Made by a program: the position numbers and the translations under genes. From Corynebacterium freneyi (GTDB lineage Bacteria; Actinomycetota; Actinomycetes; Mycobacteriales; Mycobacteriaceae), in contig NZ_CP047357.1 of assembly GCF_030408835.1 (NCBI RefSeq), positions 868,001 through 932,000 on the forward strand: a DNA stretch of 64,000 bases, given 5' to 3'. Shown piece after piece: positions 35,386 to 43,605 of the stretch. The first letter of the stretch is position 1; each line of letters begins with the position of its first letter. Under the pieces are notes generated by a model that saw nothing but the letters and a program-made list of their open reading frames with translations, searched no databases and had not been told where the DNA came from.

Positions 35386-36843
35386 ATGGTTTTCATCTCG
35401 GCCAGCGGTTTCGGCTGGCGGCATGCTGGGCGGCGTCGCCCGGCGCTTTCCGACGTCGACGTCCGCATCGACGCCGGCGAGAAGGTTCTTCTGCTCGGGC
35501 CGTCGGGGGCGGGTAAATCGACGTTGCTGGCGGCCATCGCCGGGGTGCTCGGCGACGACGAGGACGGCGAGGACGCCGGCTCCCTGCTCGTCGACGGGCG
35601 TGACCCGGCCGAGGTGCGCGGCGTCGTCGGCCTGGTGCTGCAGGACCCGGACAGTCAGGTCATTTCCGCCCGCGTCGGCGACGACGTCGCGTTCGGCGCG
35701 GAGAACCTGGGCGTGCCGCGCGACGAGATCTGGCGGCGGGTCCGGCGGGCGCTGGATCTGGTCGGCCTGGACCTGCCGTTGGGCCATCCGACGAAGAAGT
35801 TGTCCGGCGGGCAGAAGCAGCGGCTGGCCTTGGCCGGGGTGCTGGCGATGGGGGCGCGGGTGATCTGCCTGGACGAACCCACCGCCAACATCGATCCGGA
35901 GGGCGTGCCGCAGTTGCGCGATGCCGCCATCCGCGCCGCGGAGGCGACGGGGGCGGCGCTGGTCGTCGTCGAGCATCGCGTCGAGGCGTGGGTGGATCAC
36001 GTCGATCGCATTCTCGTGCTCGATTCGGCCGGGGAGGACCTCGGCTCCACGGTGGTCGCCGATGGTCCGCCGTCGGAGATCCTCGCCCGGTACGGCGATC
36101 ATCTTCGCGACGCCGGGGTGTGGTTGCCGGGCCCGTCGCCGGAGGTGGGGTCGGCGGTGCCGGTGCCCGCGTCGGGGGAGCCGGCGTTGCGTTTCTCCGA
36201 CCTCGCCGTCGGGTACGGCGGCGACACTCCGGTGCGCCGGGGAATCGATGCGGCGGTGCCGGCGGGGGCGTCGACGTGCATCGTCGGGCCGAATGGTTCC
36301 GGCAAGTCGACGTTGGCGTTGACGATGGGCGGTTTGCTCGAGCCGATGGGCGGTGCCGTCGTCGCGTCGGAGCGCATCGCCCGGGGTGCCGGACCGAATC
36401 CGCTGAAGTGGAAGTCGAAGCAGTTGGCGCGGCGCATCGGCAGCGTGTTCCAGGCGCCGGAGCATCAGTTCGTCACCCCCACCGTGCGCGAGGAGCTGGA
36501 GTTGGGGCCGAAGCTGCTGGACGACCCCGCCGGCGCGGACCGCGTCGACGAGCTTTTGCAACGACTGCGCCTGACGCACGTGGCCGGGGCGAATCCGTTC
36601 ACGTTGTCGGGCGGGGAGAAGCGGCGGTTGTCGGTCGCCACGGTGTTGTCCACGGCGCCGTCGATGGTCGTCCTCGACGAGCCGACCTTCGGCCAGGACC
36701 GCCGGACGTTCGCGGAGTTGCTGCGGATGTTGCGCGGCCTCGTCGACGAGGGGGTGACGGTCGCGTCGATCACGCATGATCCGCTCGTCGTCGCGGCGAT
36801 GGGCGACCACGTCATCGATCTGGGCGAGGTGGGGCACCGGTGA
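35386..36843 (+). CDS. ykoD: ECF transporter ATPase, two fused ABC domains (YkoD)
   Basis: A 485-residue protein. Domain one: Walker A GPSGAGKST (38-46), signature KLSGGQKQRLALAG, Walker B VICLDEPTANIDPEG. Domain two: GPNGSGKSTLALTMGG, TLSGGEKRRLSVATVL, MVVLDEPTFGQD. Fused EcfA-EcfA' in a dedicated thiamine transporter is the YkoD arrangement. It starts 15 bases after ykoE and its stop overlaps the ykoC GTG. Confidence 0.95.
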   Translation: MVFISASGFGWRHAGRRRPALSDVDVRIDAGEKVLLLGPSGAGKSTLLAAIAGVLGDDEDGEDAGSLLVDGRDPAEVRGVVGLVLQDPDSQVISARVGDDVAFGAENLGVPRDEIWRRVRRALDLVGLDLPLGHPTKKLSGGQKQRLALAGVLAMGARVICLDEPTANIDPEGVPQLRDAAIRAAEATGAALVVVEHRVEAWVDHVDRILVLDSAGEDLGSTVVADGPPSEILARYGDHLRDAGVWLPGPSPEVGSAVPVPASGEPALRFSDLAVGYGGDTPVRRGIDAAVPAGASTCIVGPNGSGKSTLALTMGGLLEPMGGAVVASERIARGAGPNPLKWKSKQLARRIGSVFQAPEHQFVTPTVREELELGPKLLDDPAGADRVDELLQRLRLTHVAGANPFTLSGGEKRRLSVATVLSTAPSMVVLDEPTFGQDRRTFAELLRMLRGLVDEGVTVASITHDPLVVAAMGDHVIDLGEVGHR

Positions 36844-37598
36844 ATCTGATCGCCAACGTCAATCCCGTCGCCAAGCTGCTGGGCCTGCTGCTGATGACGA
36901 CCCCTCTGCTGCTGTCGATCGACTGGGTGTCGGCGGCCGTCGCGCTGGCGTGCACGATCGTCGCGGCGCCGTTGTGCGGGGTCGGGCCGAAGCGGCTGGT
37001 GCGCCGCGGCTGGCCGATCCTGTTGGCCGCGCCGGTGTCGGGCGTGTCGATGCTGCTGTACGGAAATCCGGAGGGAACCGAGTACTTTTCGTTCCTGCTG
37101 GCCACGGTCACGGACAATTCGATTTCGCTGGCCATCGCGATCACGGTGCGCGTGTTGGCGATCGGGTTGCCGGTGGTGGTGCTCACCGCCGACATCGATC
37201 CGACGGATTTGGGCGATGGCCTGGCACAGGTGCTGAAGCTGCCGTCGCGGTTCGTGTTGGCGTCGGTGGCCGGCGTGCGGTTGATCACGTTGTTCCTCGA
37301 CGATTGGCGGGCGTTGACCCGTGCCCGCCGTGCGCGTGGCTTGGGCGATCATGGCCGGATCAGGCGGTTGTTCGGGCAGGTGTTCGCGCTGTTGGTGTTT
37401 GCGTTGCGGCGGGGCACGAAGTTGTCGACGGCGATGGAGGCCCGTGGTTTCGGCGCGCCGGGCGAGCGGACTTGGGCGCGGGAGTCGACGTTCGGCGGCC
37501 GCGAGTGGGCGGTGCTGGCGGTGTGCGCGCTCATTGCGGCGGCGTCGCTGGGCGTTTCGGTGTGGACCGGCGAGTTCCGGTTCCTGGGGGTCGCGTGA
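36840..37598 (+). CDS. ykoC: ECF transporter transmembrane coupling subunit EcfT (YkoC)
   Basis: A 252-residue protein with membrane segments such as LLGLLLMTTPLLLSIDWVSA and the cytoplasmic coupling helices carrying the Ala-Arg-Gly type motifs (TRARRARGLGD and AMEARGFGA) that dock onto the ATPase. It starts with GTG overlapping the ykoD stop. Together with YkoE and YkoD it completes the importer. Confidence 0.93.
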   Translation: MNLIANVNPVAKLLGLLLMTTPLLLSIDWVSAAVALACTIVAAPLCGVGPKRLVRRGWPILLAAPVSGVSMLLYGNPEGTEYFSFLLATVTDNSISLAIAITVRVLAIGLPVVVLTADIDPTDLGDGLAQVLKLPSRFVLASVAGVRLITLFLDDWRALTRARRARGLGDHGRIRRLFGQVFALLVFALRRGTKLSTAMEARGFGAPGERTWARESTFGGREWAVLAVCALIAAASLGVSVWTGEFRFLGVA

Positions 37599-38095
37599 TT
37601 TTGCTCATCGACGGCCGTTCCGGGTCGGGCAAGACGACGTTCGCGAAGAGGCTTCACGACGTCCTGGGGTGGCCGGTGGTCCACCTGGAGGACGCGTATC
37701 CGGGGTGGGGTGGTTTGGCGGCGGCGTCGGCAGCGGTGGCCGAGTCGATGCTCGATCCGGAGGTGGCGGGGTTCCGGCGGTGGGATTGGTACGCGAGCGA
37801 TTGGGCGGAGTGGGTGGACCTGTCGGAGTTCGCGGCCGCCCGGCCGGTCCGTTCCCTCATCGTCGAGGGCTGTGGGGCCGTGACGGCCGCCAATCTCGCG
37901 GCCGCCCGCGCCGCCGGCGACGGTCAGGCGTGGGGAGTGTGGGTCGAGCTCGACGAGCCCACCCGGTACGCCCGGGCGATGGCGCGCGACGAGCATTTCC
38001 ACGGCTATTGGCGCATGTGGGCGCGGCAGGAGGACGACCACATCGCCCGCCATGATCCGCGGTCCCTCGCGGATTGGACGGTGCATCCGGGGTAG
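37595..38095 (+). CDS. P-loop kinase-like protein in the thiamine uptake operon
   Basis: A 166-residue single-domain NTPase. Walker A GRSGSGKTT is at residues 7-15, EDAYPGWGGLAAASAAV follows in the acceptor region, then SLIVEGCGAVTAANLAAARA (Walker B-like strand) and a lid with TRYARAMARDEHFHGYW. The fold suggests a nucleoside or small-metabolite kinase of the uridine-kinase type. GTG overlaps the ykoC stop, so it is coupled to the transporter and under the same TPP riboswitch. It may phosphorylate imported thiamine or HMP, trapping it; that is inference. Similar genes elsewhere carry only generic names. Confidence 0.75.
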   Translation: MILLIDGRSGSGKTTFAKRLHDVLGWPVVHLEDAYPGWGGLAAASAAVAESMLDPEVAGFRRWDWYASDWAEWVDLSEFAAARPVRSLIVEGCGAVTAANLAAARAAGDGQAWGVWVELDEPTRYARAMARDEHFHGYWRMWARQEDDHIARHDPRSLADWTVHPG

Positions 38096-38166
38096 TCGGT
38101 CGCGGCGGCGTTGCCCGGTGTTCGAACGGGCGCGGGTCGACCCGGGAGGTCGGTTACCGTGGGGCC

Positions 38167-39198
38167 ATGGTTCGCTTCACGACGCCCCGCCGACGTCGCC
38201 GGGCGGCGCGCCACCGCCGTGCTGCCGCGTGGGTGCCGAGGCCGGTGTTCGCCGCCCTGGCCGCGATACCCGGCCTGCTGATGGCCGCGACGCTGGTCGT
38301 CGGCGGCATCGTCGCGTGGCGGGATCCGCTGATGCGGCCGCCGAAGCTGCCCAATCGCAGGCCGCCGACATGGGGGTTGCCCGCCGTCGGTACGGCTTAT
38401 GGTGCGGCCACGGTCGCCGCAGCCGGTGTCGTGGCGCGGGGCGGCGCCACGCCGAGGGGTGGCGCAGCGATGAGAGGCGGCGTCGCGGCGAGAAGCGGCG
38501 TCGAGGAAAGTCGGTCGCATCGATCCGCCCATCCCGCCGTCGTGGCCGCCTCCGCGGTAGCCCTGGCCGGGTTGGCCGCCCCCGGCGTCATGCTCCCGAT
38601 CTTCGACGTCGCCCGCTGCACGTGGGCACGGCGCGACACCGGGCCGGCCCGCACCGTCATCGTCTTGGGCTGCGCGCTGCGCGACGGCCGACCGTCATCT
38701 CTGCTGCGGTACCGCCTGGAGCGGGCCGAACGGGTCGCACGGCGCACCCCGGGCCCCGTCACCGTGATCTGCTGCGGGGGAGTCGGCGAAGACGGCGGCC
38801 CCTCCGAAGCCGAGGTGATGGGCGACTGGCTCCGCGACCGCGGCATCGCCGACGTCCGACTCGAGCCCCATTCGACGTCGACGCTGGAGAACCTGGCCAA
38901 CGCCCGACCAATGGTCGAGCGCGGCCCCGTCACCGTGGTCACCAGCGACTTCCACGTGTTCCGGACCGGATCGCTGGCACGCCGGGCGGGCAATGCCCAC
39001 TGGCGGGTGGAGGGGTCACCCACCCCGCCGCAGTATTGGGCGACGTCGATGCTCCGAGAATTCCTCGCCCTGGGCACATGGTGGCCCGCCCCGGGCATCG
39101 TCGCCGGCGCCGCGATTCTCGGCGCCTGGGCGCTCGGAAACGGCGGAAAGACTCGCTGGCCTGCGACGACGGTCATAACGCCACCGCGCAAAGTCTGA
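38167..39198 (+). CDS. YdcF/SanA-like (DUF218) membrane protein
   Basis: A 343-residue protein. A very basic N-terminus precedes two or three membrane helices (FAALAAIPGLLMAATLVVGG and later HPAVVAASAVALAGLAAPGV). The DUF218 domain is at about 160-310: TVIVLGCALRDGRPSSLLRYRLERA, ICCGGVGEDGGPSEAEVMGDWL, STSTLENLANARPM and VTVVTSDFHVFRTGSLARR. The family is linked to envelope integrity and vancomycin tolerance. The middle linker (about 90-120) is Gly/Ala/Arg-rich. ATG 38167; not overlapping the kinase gene, and probably its own transcript. Confidence 0.85.
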   Translation: MVRFTTPRRRRRAARHRRAAAWVPRPVFAALAAIPGLLMAATLVVGGIVAWRDPLMRPPKLPNRRPPTWGLPAVGTAYGAATVAAAGVVARGGATPRGGAAMRGGVAARSGVEESRSHRSAHPAVVAASAVALAGLAAPGVMLPIFDVARCTWARRDTGPARTVIVLGCALRDGRPSSLLRYRLERAERVARRTPGPVTVICCGGVGEDGGPSEAEVMGDWLRDRGIADVRLEPHSTSTLENLANARPMVERGPVTVVTSDFHVFRTGSLARRAGNAHWRVEGSPTPPQYWATSMLREFLALGTWWPAPGIVAGAAILGAWALGNGGKTRWPATTVITPPRKV

Positions 39199-39285
39199 GG
39201 CGGATGGCGAAAAGGTCGGCGTCGTCAAGCAAAAACCACCCGCACACCACCCGCGGGGGTGAGCTGCGCCACCAAACCCGCCTCG

Positions 39286-39299
39286 TTAACGCGCGTTAA
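39286..39299. promoter_or_regulatory. Perfect 14-base palindrome, likely operator of the acyl-CoA dehydrogenase gene
   Basis: TTAACGCGCGTTAA lies 54 bases before the ATG at 39353, within a short AT-richer island. Such dyads are typical TetR-family sites of fatty-acid genes. TATGCT at 39303-39308 could be the -10, placing the palindrome across the spacer. The regulator is not encoded nearby. Confidence 0.55.
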
Positions 39300-39352
39300 T
39301 GGATATGCTCGACCACTGACCGAAAAAAGCCACCGCACGGAGGATCACCCCA

Positions 39353-40540
39353 ATGGCACTTACCCCCGGATTCGACCTGTTCCAGCTGCCGGAAGAGCAC
39401 CAGGAACTGCGTGCCGTCATCCGCGACCTCGCCGAAAAGGAGATCGCCCCCCACGCCGCCGACGTCGACGAAAACGAGCGCTTCCCGCAGGAAGCCCGCG
39501 ACGCCCTCGAGGCCGCCGGCTTCGCCGCCATCCACGTCCCCGAAGAGTACGGCGGACAGGGCGCCGACTCCGTCGCCGCCTGCATCGTCATCGAGGAAGT
39601 CGCCCGCGTCTGCGGCTCGTCGTCGCTGATCCCGGCCGTCAACAAGCTCGGCACCATGGGCCTGATCCTCAAGGGCTCCGAGGAGCTCAAGAAGCAGGTG
39701 CTCCCGGACATCGCCAACGGCAAGATGGCCTCCTACGCCCTGACCGAGCGCGGCGCCGGCTCCGACGCCGCCGGCATGAAGACCCGCGCCGTCCGCGACG
39801 GCGACGAGTGGGTCCTCAACGGCTCCAAGTGCTTCATCACCAACGGCGGCATCTCCACCTGGTACACCGTCATGGCCGTCACCGACCCCGACAAGGGCGC
39901 CAACGGCATCTCCGCCTTCATGGTCCGCGACGACGACCCCGGCTTCCGCGTCGGCGGCCTCGAGCACAAGATGGGCATCAAGGGCTCGCCGACCGCCGAG
40001 CTCTACTTCGAGGACTGCCGCATCCCCGCCGACCGCATGATCGGCGAAGAGGGCACCGGCTTCAAGACCGCCCTCGAGACCCTCGACCACACCCGCCCGA
40101 CCATCGGCGCGCAGGCCCTCGGCATCGCCCAGGGCGCCTACGACGCCGCGGTGCAGTACGTGCAGGAGCGCGAGCAGTTCGGCAAGCCGATCGCCGCCTT
40201 CCAGAACACCCAGTTCATGCTCGCCGACATGCGCACCAAGATCGAGGCCGCCCGCCTGATGGTGTACACCGCCGCGTCCAACGCCGAGCGCGGTTCCGCC
40301 GACGGCGGCGGACGCCTCGGCCTGATGGCCGCCGCCGCCAAGGCCTTCGCCTCGGACGTCGCGATGGAGGTCACCACCAACGCCGTGCAGCTCTTCGGCG
40401 GCTACGGCTTCACCCGCGACTTCCCGGTCGAGCGCATGATGCGCGACGCCAAGATCACCCAGATCTACGAGGGCACCAACCAGGTCTGCAACATGGTCGT
40501 CGGCCGTCAGCTCCTGGCCGAGGGCAAGAACAAGCGCTAA
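39353..40540 (+). CDS. Acyl-CoA dehydrogenase
   Basis: A 395-residue FAD enzyme of fatty-acid or branched-chain amino-acid oxidation. Motifs: YALTERGAGSDAAGMKTRA (FAD/substrate loop), WVLNGSKCFITNGG, QYVQEREQFGKPIAAFQNTQ, VQLFGGYGFTRDFPVERMMRDA and the catalytic base E373 in ITQIYEGTNQV. It resembles the FadE25-like short/medium-chain group. Codon use is extremely C-ending, suggesting high expression. It ends at a strong terminator and is the last host gene before the prophage. Confidence 0.95.
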   Translation: MALTPGFDLFQLPEEHQELRAVIRDLAEKEIAPHAADVDENERFPQEARDALEAAGFAAIHVPEEYGGQGADSVAACIVIEEVARVCGSSSLIPAVNKLGTMGLILKGSEELKKQVLPDIANGKMASYALTERGAGSDAAGMKTRAVRDGDEWVLNGSKCFITNGGISTWYTVMAVTDPDKGANGISAFMVRDDDPGFRVGGLEHKMGIKGSPTAELYFEDCRIPADRMIGEEGTGFKTALETLDHTRPTIGAQALGIAQGAYDAAVQYVQEREQFGKPIAAFQNTQFMLADMRTKIEAARLMVYTAASNAERGSADGGGRLGLMAAAAKAFASDVAMEVTTNAVQLFGGYGFTRDFPVERMMRDAKITQIYEGTNQVCNMVVGRQLLAEGKNKR

Positions 40541-40552
40541 CCAGCACAAACA

Positions 40553-40584
40553 AAACGCCCCCACCATTCCCGGTGGGGGCGTTT
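40553..40584 (+). terminator. Rho-independent terminator after the acyl-CoA dehydrogenase
   Basis: AAACGCCCCCACC (40553-40565) pairs perfectly with GGTGGGGGCGTTT (40572-40584) around a 6-base loop, 12 bases after the stop. Its A and T runs let it act in both directions, so it also serves the convergent integrase gene. Confidence 0.9.
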
Positions 40585-40591
40585 CATCGTC

Positions 40592-41722
40592 TCACACCGA
40601 CCGCTCATCGCCGTCCGTCCCGCACTGGTCCCGCAGCACATCCCCCAGCAATCCGCCGGCAGCGTCCCGCACCCGCTCATGCTCATCCGGCCACAGGTGC
40701 GCGTACGTATCCAGCGTCAGCGTCGCCGACGCGTGCCCCAACATCGCCTGCACCGCCTTCACCCCCATCCCGCGGCGAATCAGCGACGACGCATACAGGT
40801 GTCGGAGGTCATGGAACCGCGGCCCCCCGAGTGCCTTCATCGCGTGGGAGATGTGCTCCGATGTCCACCCTCGACCCGTCGGCGTCCGGAAAAGCACATC
40901 ATCCGCATCTGCCGGGTGCGCCAGCATGTGGCCCGCCAGCCGTACCTTCATCGCTGGAGGAATCGGGATAGACCGCCGGGCAGCCGCCGATTTCAGCGGT
41001 GCCCACTCCGGCTCCCGCCCCTCACGCTTGACCACCGACTGCTCCACGACATGCACCACCATTCCCCGCAGATCGACACTTCGTGGCCGCAGGCCCCCGA
41101 CCTCACCCGCCCGCATCCCGGTGCACGCGGCGAGCATAATCATCGTCGCTAGAACCTCCCGCCCCGACTCGTCCGCACGACGAATCGCCGCCGCTACCGA
41201 CTCGACCGTCGGTAGCTTCGCCGGGTCAATCGACGACGACGCCCGAGGCCCACGCACCCGGCTGGTCGGCGACGCCAGCAGCAGCTGATCATCAACGGCC
41301 ATGCCGAAGCACCCAACGAGCTGCCCCCACCACGCGGCCCGCGTGTTCTCTGCAAGCCCTACGCACCCATCGACCCACGGGCGACCATCACGCAGATGCA
41401 CGAGCCACGTGCGCAGCATCGCCGCGTTGATGCGGGTGATCTGCACGCCGTACAAGTCTCCGAGGTTCTTGCCGACGCGGTGCCTCACCGCCCGGGTTCC
41501 GTCCGTCGATGCTGCTTTCTCCCATGACACCCAGAGCTGGCCGAGCGTCGGCGCGTCGCTGGCGTTCACCCATTCGCCGCGGCGCATTTCACGTTCACGC
41601 TCGTGCTCCCATGCGGCGGCTTCACGGCGGGTGTCGAACGTGCGGGACCGCTCCCGGCCGGCGGGGTCACGGTACCGGCCCACCCACCGGATCTTCCCGT
41701 TGCGGATTCGTTTCTGCGGCAT
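40592..41722 (-). CDS. int: Phage tyrosine integrase
   Basis: A 376-residue tyrosine recombinase. The N-terminal arm-binding domain includes GKIRWVGRYRDPAGRERSRT. A core-binding SAM-like domain follows, then the catalytic domain with R204 (CTGMRAGEVGGLRP), K244, H304-R307 (FHDLRHLYASSL), H330 (LGHASATLTLD) and the nucleophile Y340 (DTYAHLW). All catalytic residues are intact, so excision may be possible. ATG 41722 gives MPQKRIRNGK, the usual mycobacteriophage-type start; upstream in-frame codons overlap a hairpin and are rejected. Confidence 0.96.
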   Translation of the reverse strand: MPQKRIRNGKIRWVGRYRDPAGRERSRTFDTRREAAAWEHEREREMRRGEWVNASDAPTLGQLWVSWEKAASTDGTRAVRHRVGKNLGDLYGVQITRINAAMLRTWLVHLRDGRPWVDGCVGLAENTRAAWWGQLVGCFGMAVDDQLLLASPTSRVRGPRASSSIDPAKLPTVESVAAAIRRADESGREVLATMIMLAACTGMRAGEVGGLRPRSVDLRGMVVHVVEQSVVKREGREPEWAPLKSAAARRSIPIPPAMKVRLAGHMLAHPADADDVLFRTPTGRGWTSEHISHAMKALGGPRFHDLRHLYASSLIRRGMGVKAVQAMLGHASATLTLDTYAHLWPDEHERVRDAAGGLLGDVLRDQCGTDGDERSV

Positions 41723-41762
41723 GGGTACGCTTCTCCTTGCTGCCCCTACGTGGGGCGGTAGT

Positions 41763-41808
41763 CCCGGCCCTGCCGCGCATCGCTGTCCAGGCATGCGGCA
41801 GGGCCGGG
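41763..41808. terminator. Strong stem-loop between integrase and lipoprotein genes
   Basis: Perfect 14-base arms CCCGGCCCTGCCGC (41763-41776) and GCGGCAGGGCCGGG (41795-41808). It follows the minus-strand lipoprotein stop at 41824 and precedes int, so it probably limits read-through from the repressor operon into the integrase. Confidence 0.7.
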
Positions 41809-41823
41809 TTCTTCGTTGGCGGG

Positions 41824-42246
41824 CTAGTCGAAAAGGGTTTGACCGAGCCGGACCGCGGTTCCTTGCTGGTGCCCGCCCGTGATGAAGGCCGCAGCGCAGA
41901 CGTACTCGACATCATCCATCTGAGTGCCGTTCGGCACCTTGTAAGAAGCCCGTGCCTCGACGACGTACATCGCGTGATTCTCTTCGGCGCCGCGATCTTC
42001 GAGGGCGACGTCCGTCAGTTCGACGTCGCCGTCGGGGACGCGCACCTTGTCGACGAGCTCCTTCTTGCACATCTCGATGGAGGCGTCCTCCACTTCGGCC
42101 ATGGTCATGTCGGCGACGGGGCTGTTGCCGCCGATGACGTTGGCGTCTTCCGTGTCGGCCCGGTCGGGGGCTTGCTCGGCGTCCGCTCCGGCGCAGCCGG
42201 CCAGTGCGAGCGCCGCGGCTGCGGCGATCACGGTGAGCTTTTTCAT
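41824..42246 (-). CDS. Prophage lipoprotein, candidate superinfection-exclusion factor
   Basis: A 140-residue protein with lipobox LAGC (Cys 18) after MKKLTVIAAAAALA. The mature part contains MTMAEVEDASIEMCKKELVD and VVEARASYKVPNGTQ, DVEYVCAAAFITGG, resembling small secreted actinobacterial DUF-type domains. Lipoproteins expressed from a lysogeny module often block superinfection; here that is inferred from position next to ImmA and the repressor. AAAGGA lies about 12 bases before the ATG. Confidence 0.7.
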   Translation of the reverse strand: MKKLTVIAAAAALALAGCAGADAEQAPDRADTEDANVIGGNSPVADMTMAEVEDASIEMCKKELVDKVRVPDGDVELTDVALEDRGAEENHAMYVVEARASYKVPNGTQMDDVEYVCAAAFITGGHQQGTAVRLGQTLFD

Positions 42247-42632
42247 GCTGCTCGTGTCCTTTCGTAGAGGGATTGCCACACCTGGAGGATGTGGAGGGTG
42301 ACGCCGAGCTCGCGGGCGATGGCCCCGGGGTGGGGGCCGTAGAGCGCTTCCGCCGCGGCGTAGGCGTCTTCGGTGATCAGCCACCGCGCTGCGGTGATGT
42401 CCGCCGCCCGCTCCATCCGGGCGTCCGCCCATCCGATGCCCGTGGGCTCGTCGCCGGCCATGGCGTGGGCGAGTTCATGCGCCAGGGTGCAGCGGTAGCG
42501 GGTGGGGCCGAGATCGCAGCGGATGCTGATCGTGCGGGTCTGGTGGACGTACCGGCCTTTCGGCCCCGCGGCGTGCGATTCGACGCGGGCACCGATGGCG
42601 GCGGCTAGGTCGTGCAGGTCATCAATCGTCAA
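42243..42632 (-). CDS. ImmA/IrrE-family metallopeptidase
   Basis: A 129-residue zinc peptidase with HELAH at 52-56 (CTLAHELAHAMAGDEPT) and the downstream EAAD-like MERAADITAARWLI helix providing the third ligand. ImmA-type proteases cleave phage or ICE repressors to induce excision. The start is probably TTG at 42632, overlapping the repressor stop by 11 bases; no ATG or GTG fits. The C-terminus has a helix-turn-helix-like stretch (GAIARELGVTLHILQVWQSL). Confidence 0.85.
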   Translation of the reverse strand: MTIDDLHDLAAAIGARVESHAAGPKGRYVHQTRTISIRCDLGPTRYRCTLAHELAHAMAGDEPTGIGWADARMERAADITAARWLITEDAYAAAEALYGPHPGAIARELGVTLHILQVWQSLYERTRAA

Positions 42633-43107
42633 ACTCGATGTCCTCCTCCGGATGATCGGGGCTGGAGTCAGCCACGTACGGGAGGTCATCGTCGGACACC
42701 GCCCGGATCGCGGGGGTGTCGTCAGAGCGTCGCGGCAGGTCGAGGACATCGGCGTCGGGGTTGATCTGCTCATCACCCATCCCGAAGAGGTACGTGGCTT
42801 CGGGTCCGCTGCGGCGGAGGATTTCGCGCAATATCTGCTGATTGGTTGCTTCCTCCAAAGGAGTTCCCGTACGGACCTGTTGAAGCTTGGCTTCCTTTTC
42901 AGTGATGAACTCGGCCTCCACCAGTGCTTCGAGGACATTTGCCCCGTACGCGCGGGCGACTTTCACCACGAAGTCCGGGGCGGCGCGTGCCCCGTCTTTC
43001 CATCGGGTGATGTTGCTTTTCGAGATGCCGATCTGATTTGCGGCGTCGAGCTGAGACTGCTCGCCCATCAACCCTTGCATGTATTTCCACCATCGCGTTT
43101 CGGTCAT
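42622..43107 (-). CDS. Prophage repressor (Cro/CI-type HTH)
   Basis: A 161-residue protein. The N-terminal HTH contains QLDAANQIGISKSNITRWKD and GARAAPDFVVKVARAYG. An acidic C-terminal half has no S24 peptidase motif, so it is not self-cleaving; the overlapping ImmA gene is the likely inactivator. It faces the cro-like gene across the operator region. ATG 43107 lies directly next to the first TTGCA dyad, suggesting autorepression. Confidence 0.85.
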   Translation of the reverse strand: MTETRWWKYMQGLMGEQSQLDAANQIGISKSNITRWKDGARAAPDFVVKVARAYGANVLEALVEAEFITEKEAKLQQVRTGTPLEEATNQQILREILRRSGPEATYLFGMGDEQINPDADVLDLPRRSDDTPAIRAVSDDDLPYVADSSPDHPEEDIEFDD

Positions 43108-43118
43108 GCCACCAGCAT

Positions 43119-43173
43119 AGTTGCAGGGTTGCAACTGCGCAAGTCATTCCAGCAATGCAACTTGGGGTTGCAT
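43119..43173. promoter_or_regulatory. Lysogeny operator region with two TTGCA dyads
   Basis: Dyad one has arms AGTTGCA (43119-43125) and TGCAACT (43130-43136). Dyad two has arms ATGCAAC (43155-43161) and GTTGCAT (43167-43173). Centres are about 37 bases apart. They lie between the divergent repressor and cro-like genes, where phage operators always sit. The 43108-43247 interval also must hold both promoters; ATAGTT and similar hexamers overlap the dyads. Confidence 0.75.
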
Positions 43174-43247
43174 AGTTCAAACCTGCTGTGCTAGCTTCGG
43201 TTCCAGCGAAGGAACATCGGGTTCCACCGCAAGAACCAGGAGGACGG

Positions 43248-43523
43248 ATGCACACGGTCAAGACCACCCGCGTCCGCGGCGAATGGGTCGATGAACTGCT
43301 CAAGGCTTACGGCACCGTCACTGCCGTGGCTGCCGAGATGGGCGTGGATAAGTCCACTGCCTCTCGGTGGCTCGCCGGAGATGGCGAGGCTACTGGCCGC
43401 TTCATCGGGACGGTCCTGCTGACTTTTCCCGTCAGCTTCGACGACGCCTTTGTCGTCACCGAAGAGATCGCCCAGCGTCGCAAGGCCCGCGTCTACCGGC
43501 ACGCCACCGGCGTCGCCGCGTAG
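43248..43523 (+). CDS. Cro-like HTH protein
   Basis: A 91-residue protein with an HTH (YGTVTAVAAEMGVDKSTASR, WLAGDGEATG) and a short beta/helix tail. First gene of the rightward operon, divergent from the repressor; AGGAGG stands 6 bases before ATG 43248. Likely the lytic-state repressor or an early activator. Confidence 0.78.
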   Translation: MHTVKTTRVRGEWVDELLKAYGTVTAVAAEMGVDKSTASRWLAGDGEATGRFIGTVLLTFPVSFDDAFVVTEEIAQRRKARVYRHATGVAA

Positions 43524-43541
43524 CCGAGACAAAAAGAAAAT

Positions 43542-43571
43542 CCCCGCCGTCCGCGGTAACGGACGACGGGG
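43542..43571. terminator. Stem-loop in front of the antirepressor gene
   Basis: Arms CCCCGCCGTCCG (43542-43553) and CGGACGACGGGG (43560-43571) pair with one mismatch, flanked by A-rich stretches. On plus there is no T-run, so it may be an attenuator or RNA-stability element; on minus it would be followed by TTTTCTTTTTG. Confidence 0.5.
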
Positions 43572-43605
43572 AACAAGAAAAACCCAACACGAAGGAGTGT
43601 ACACG

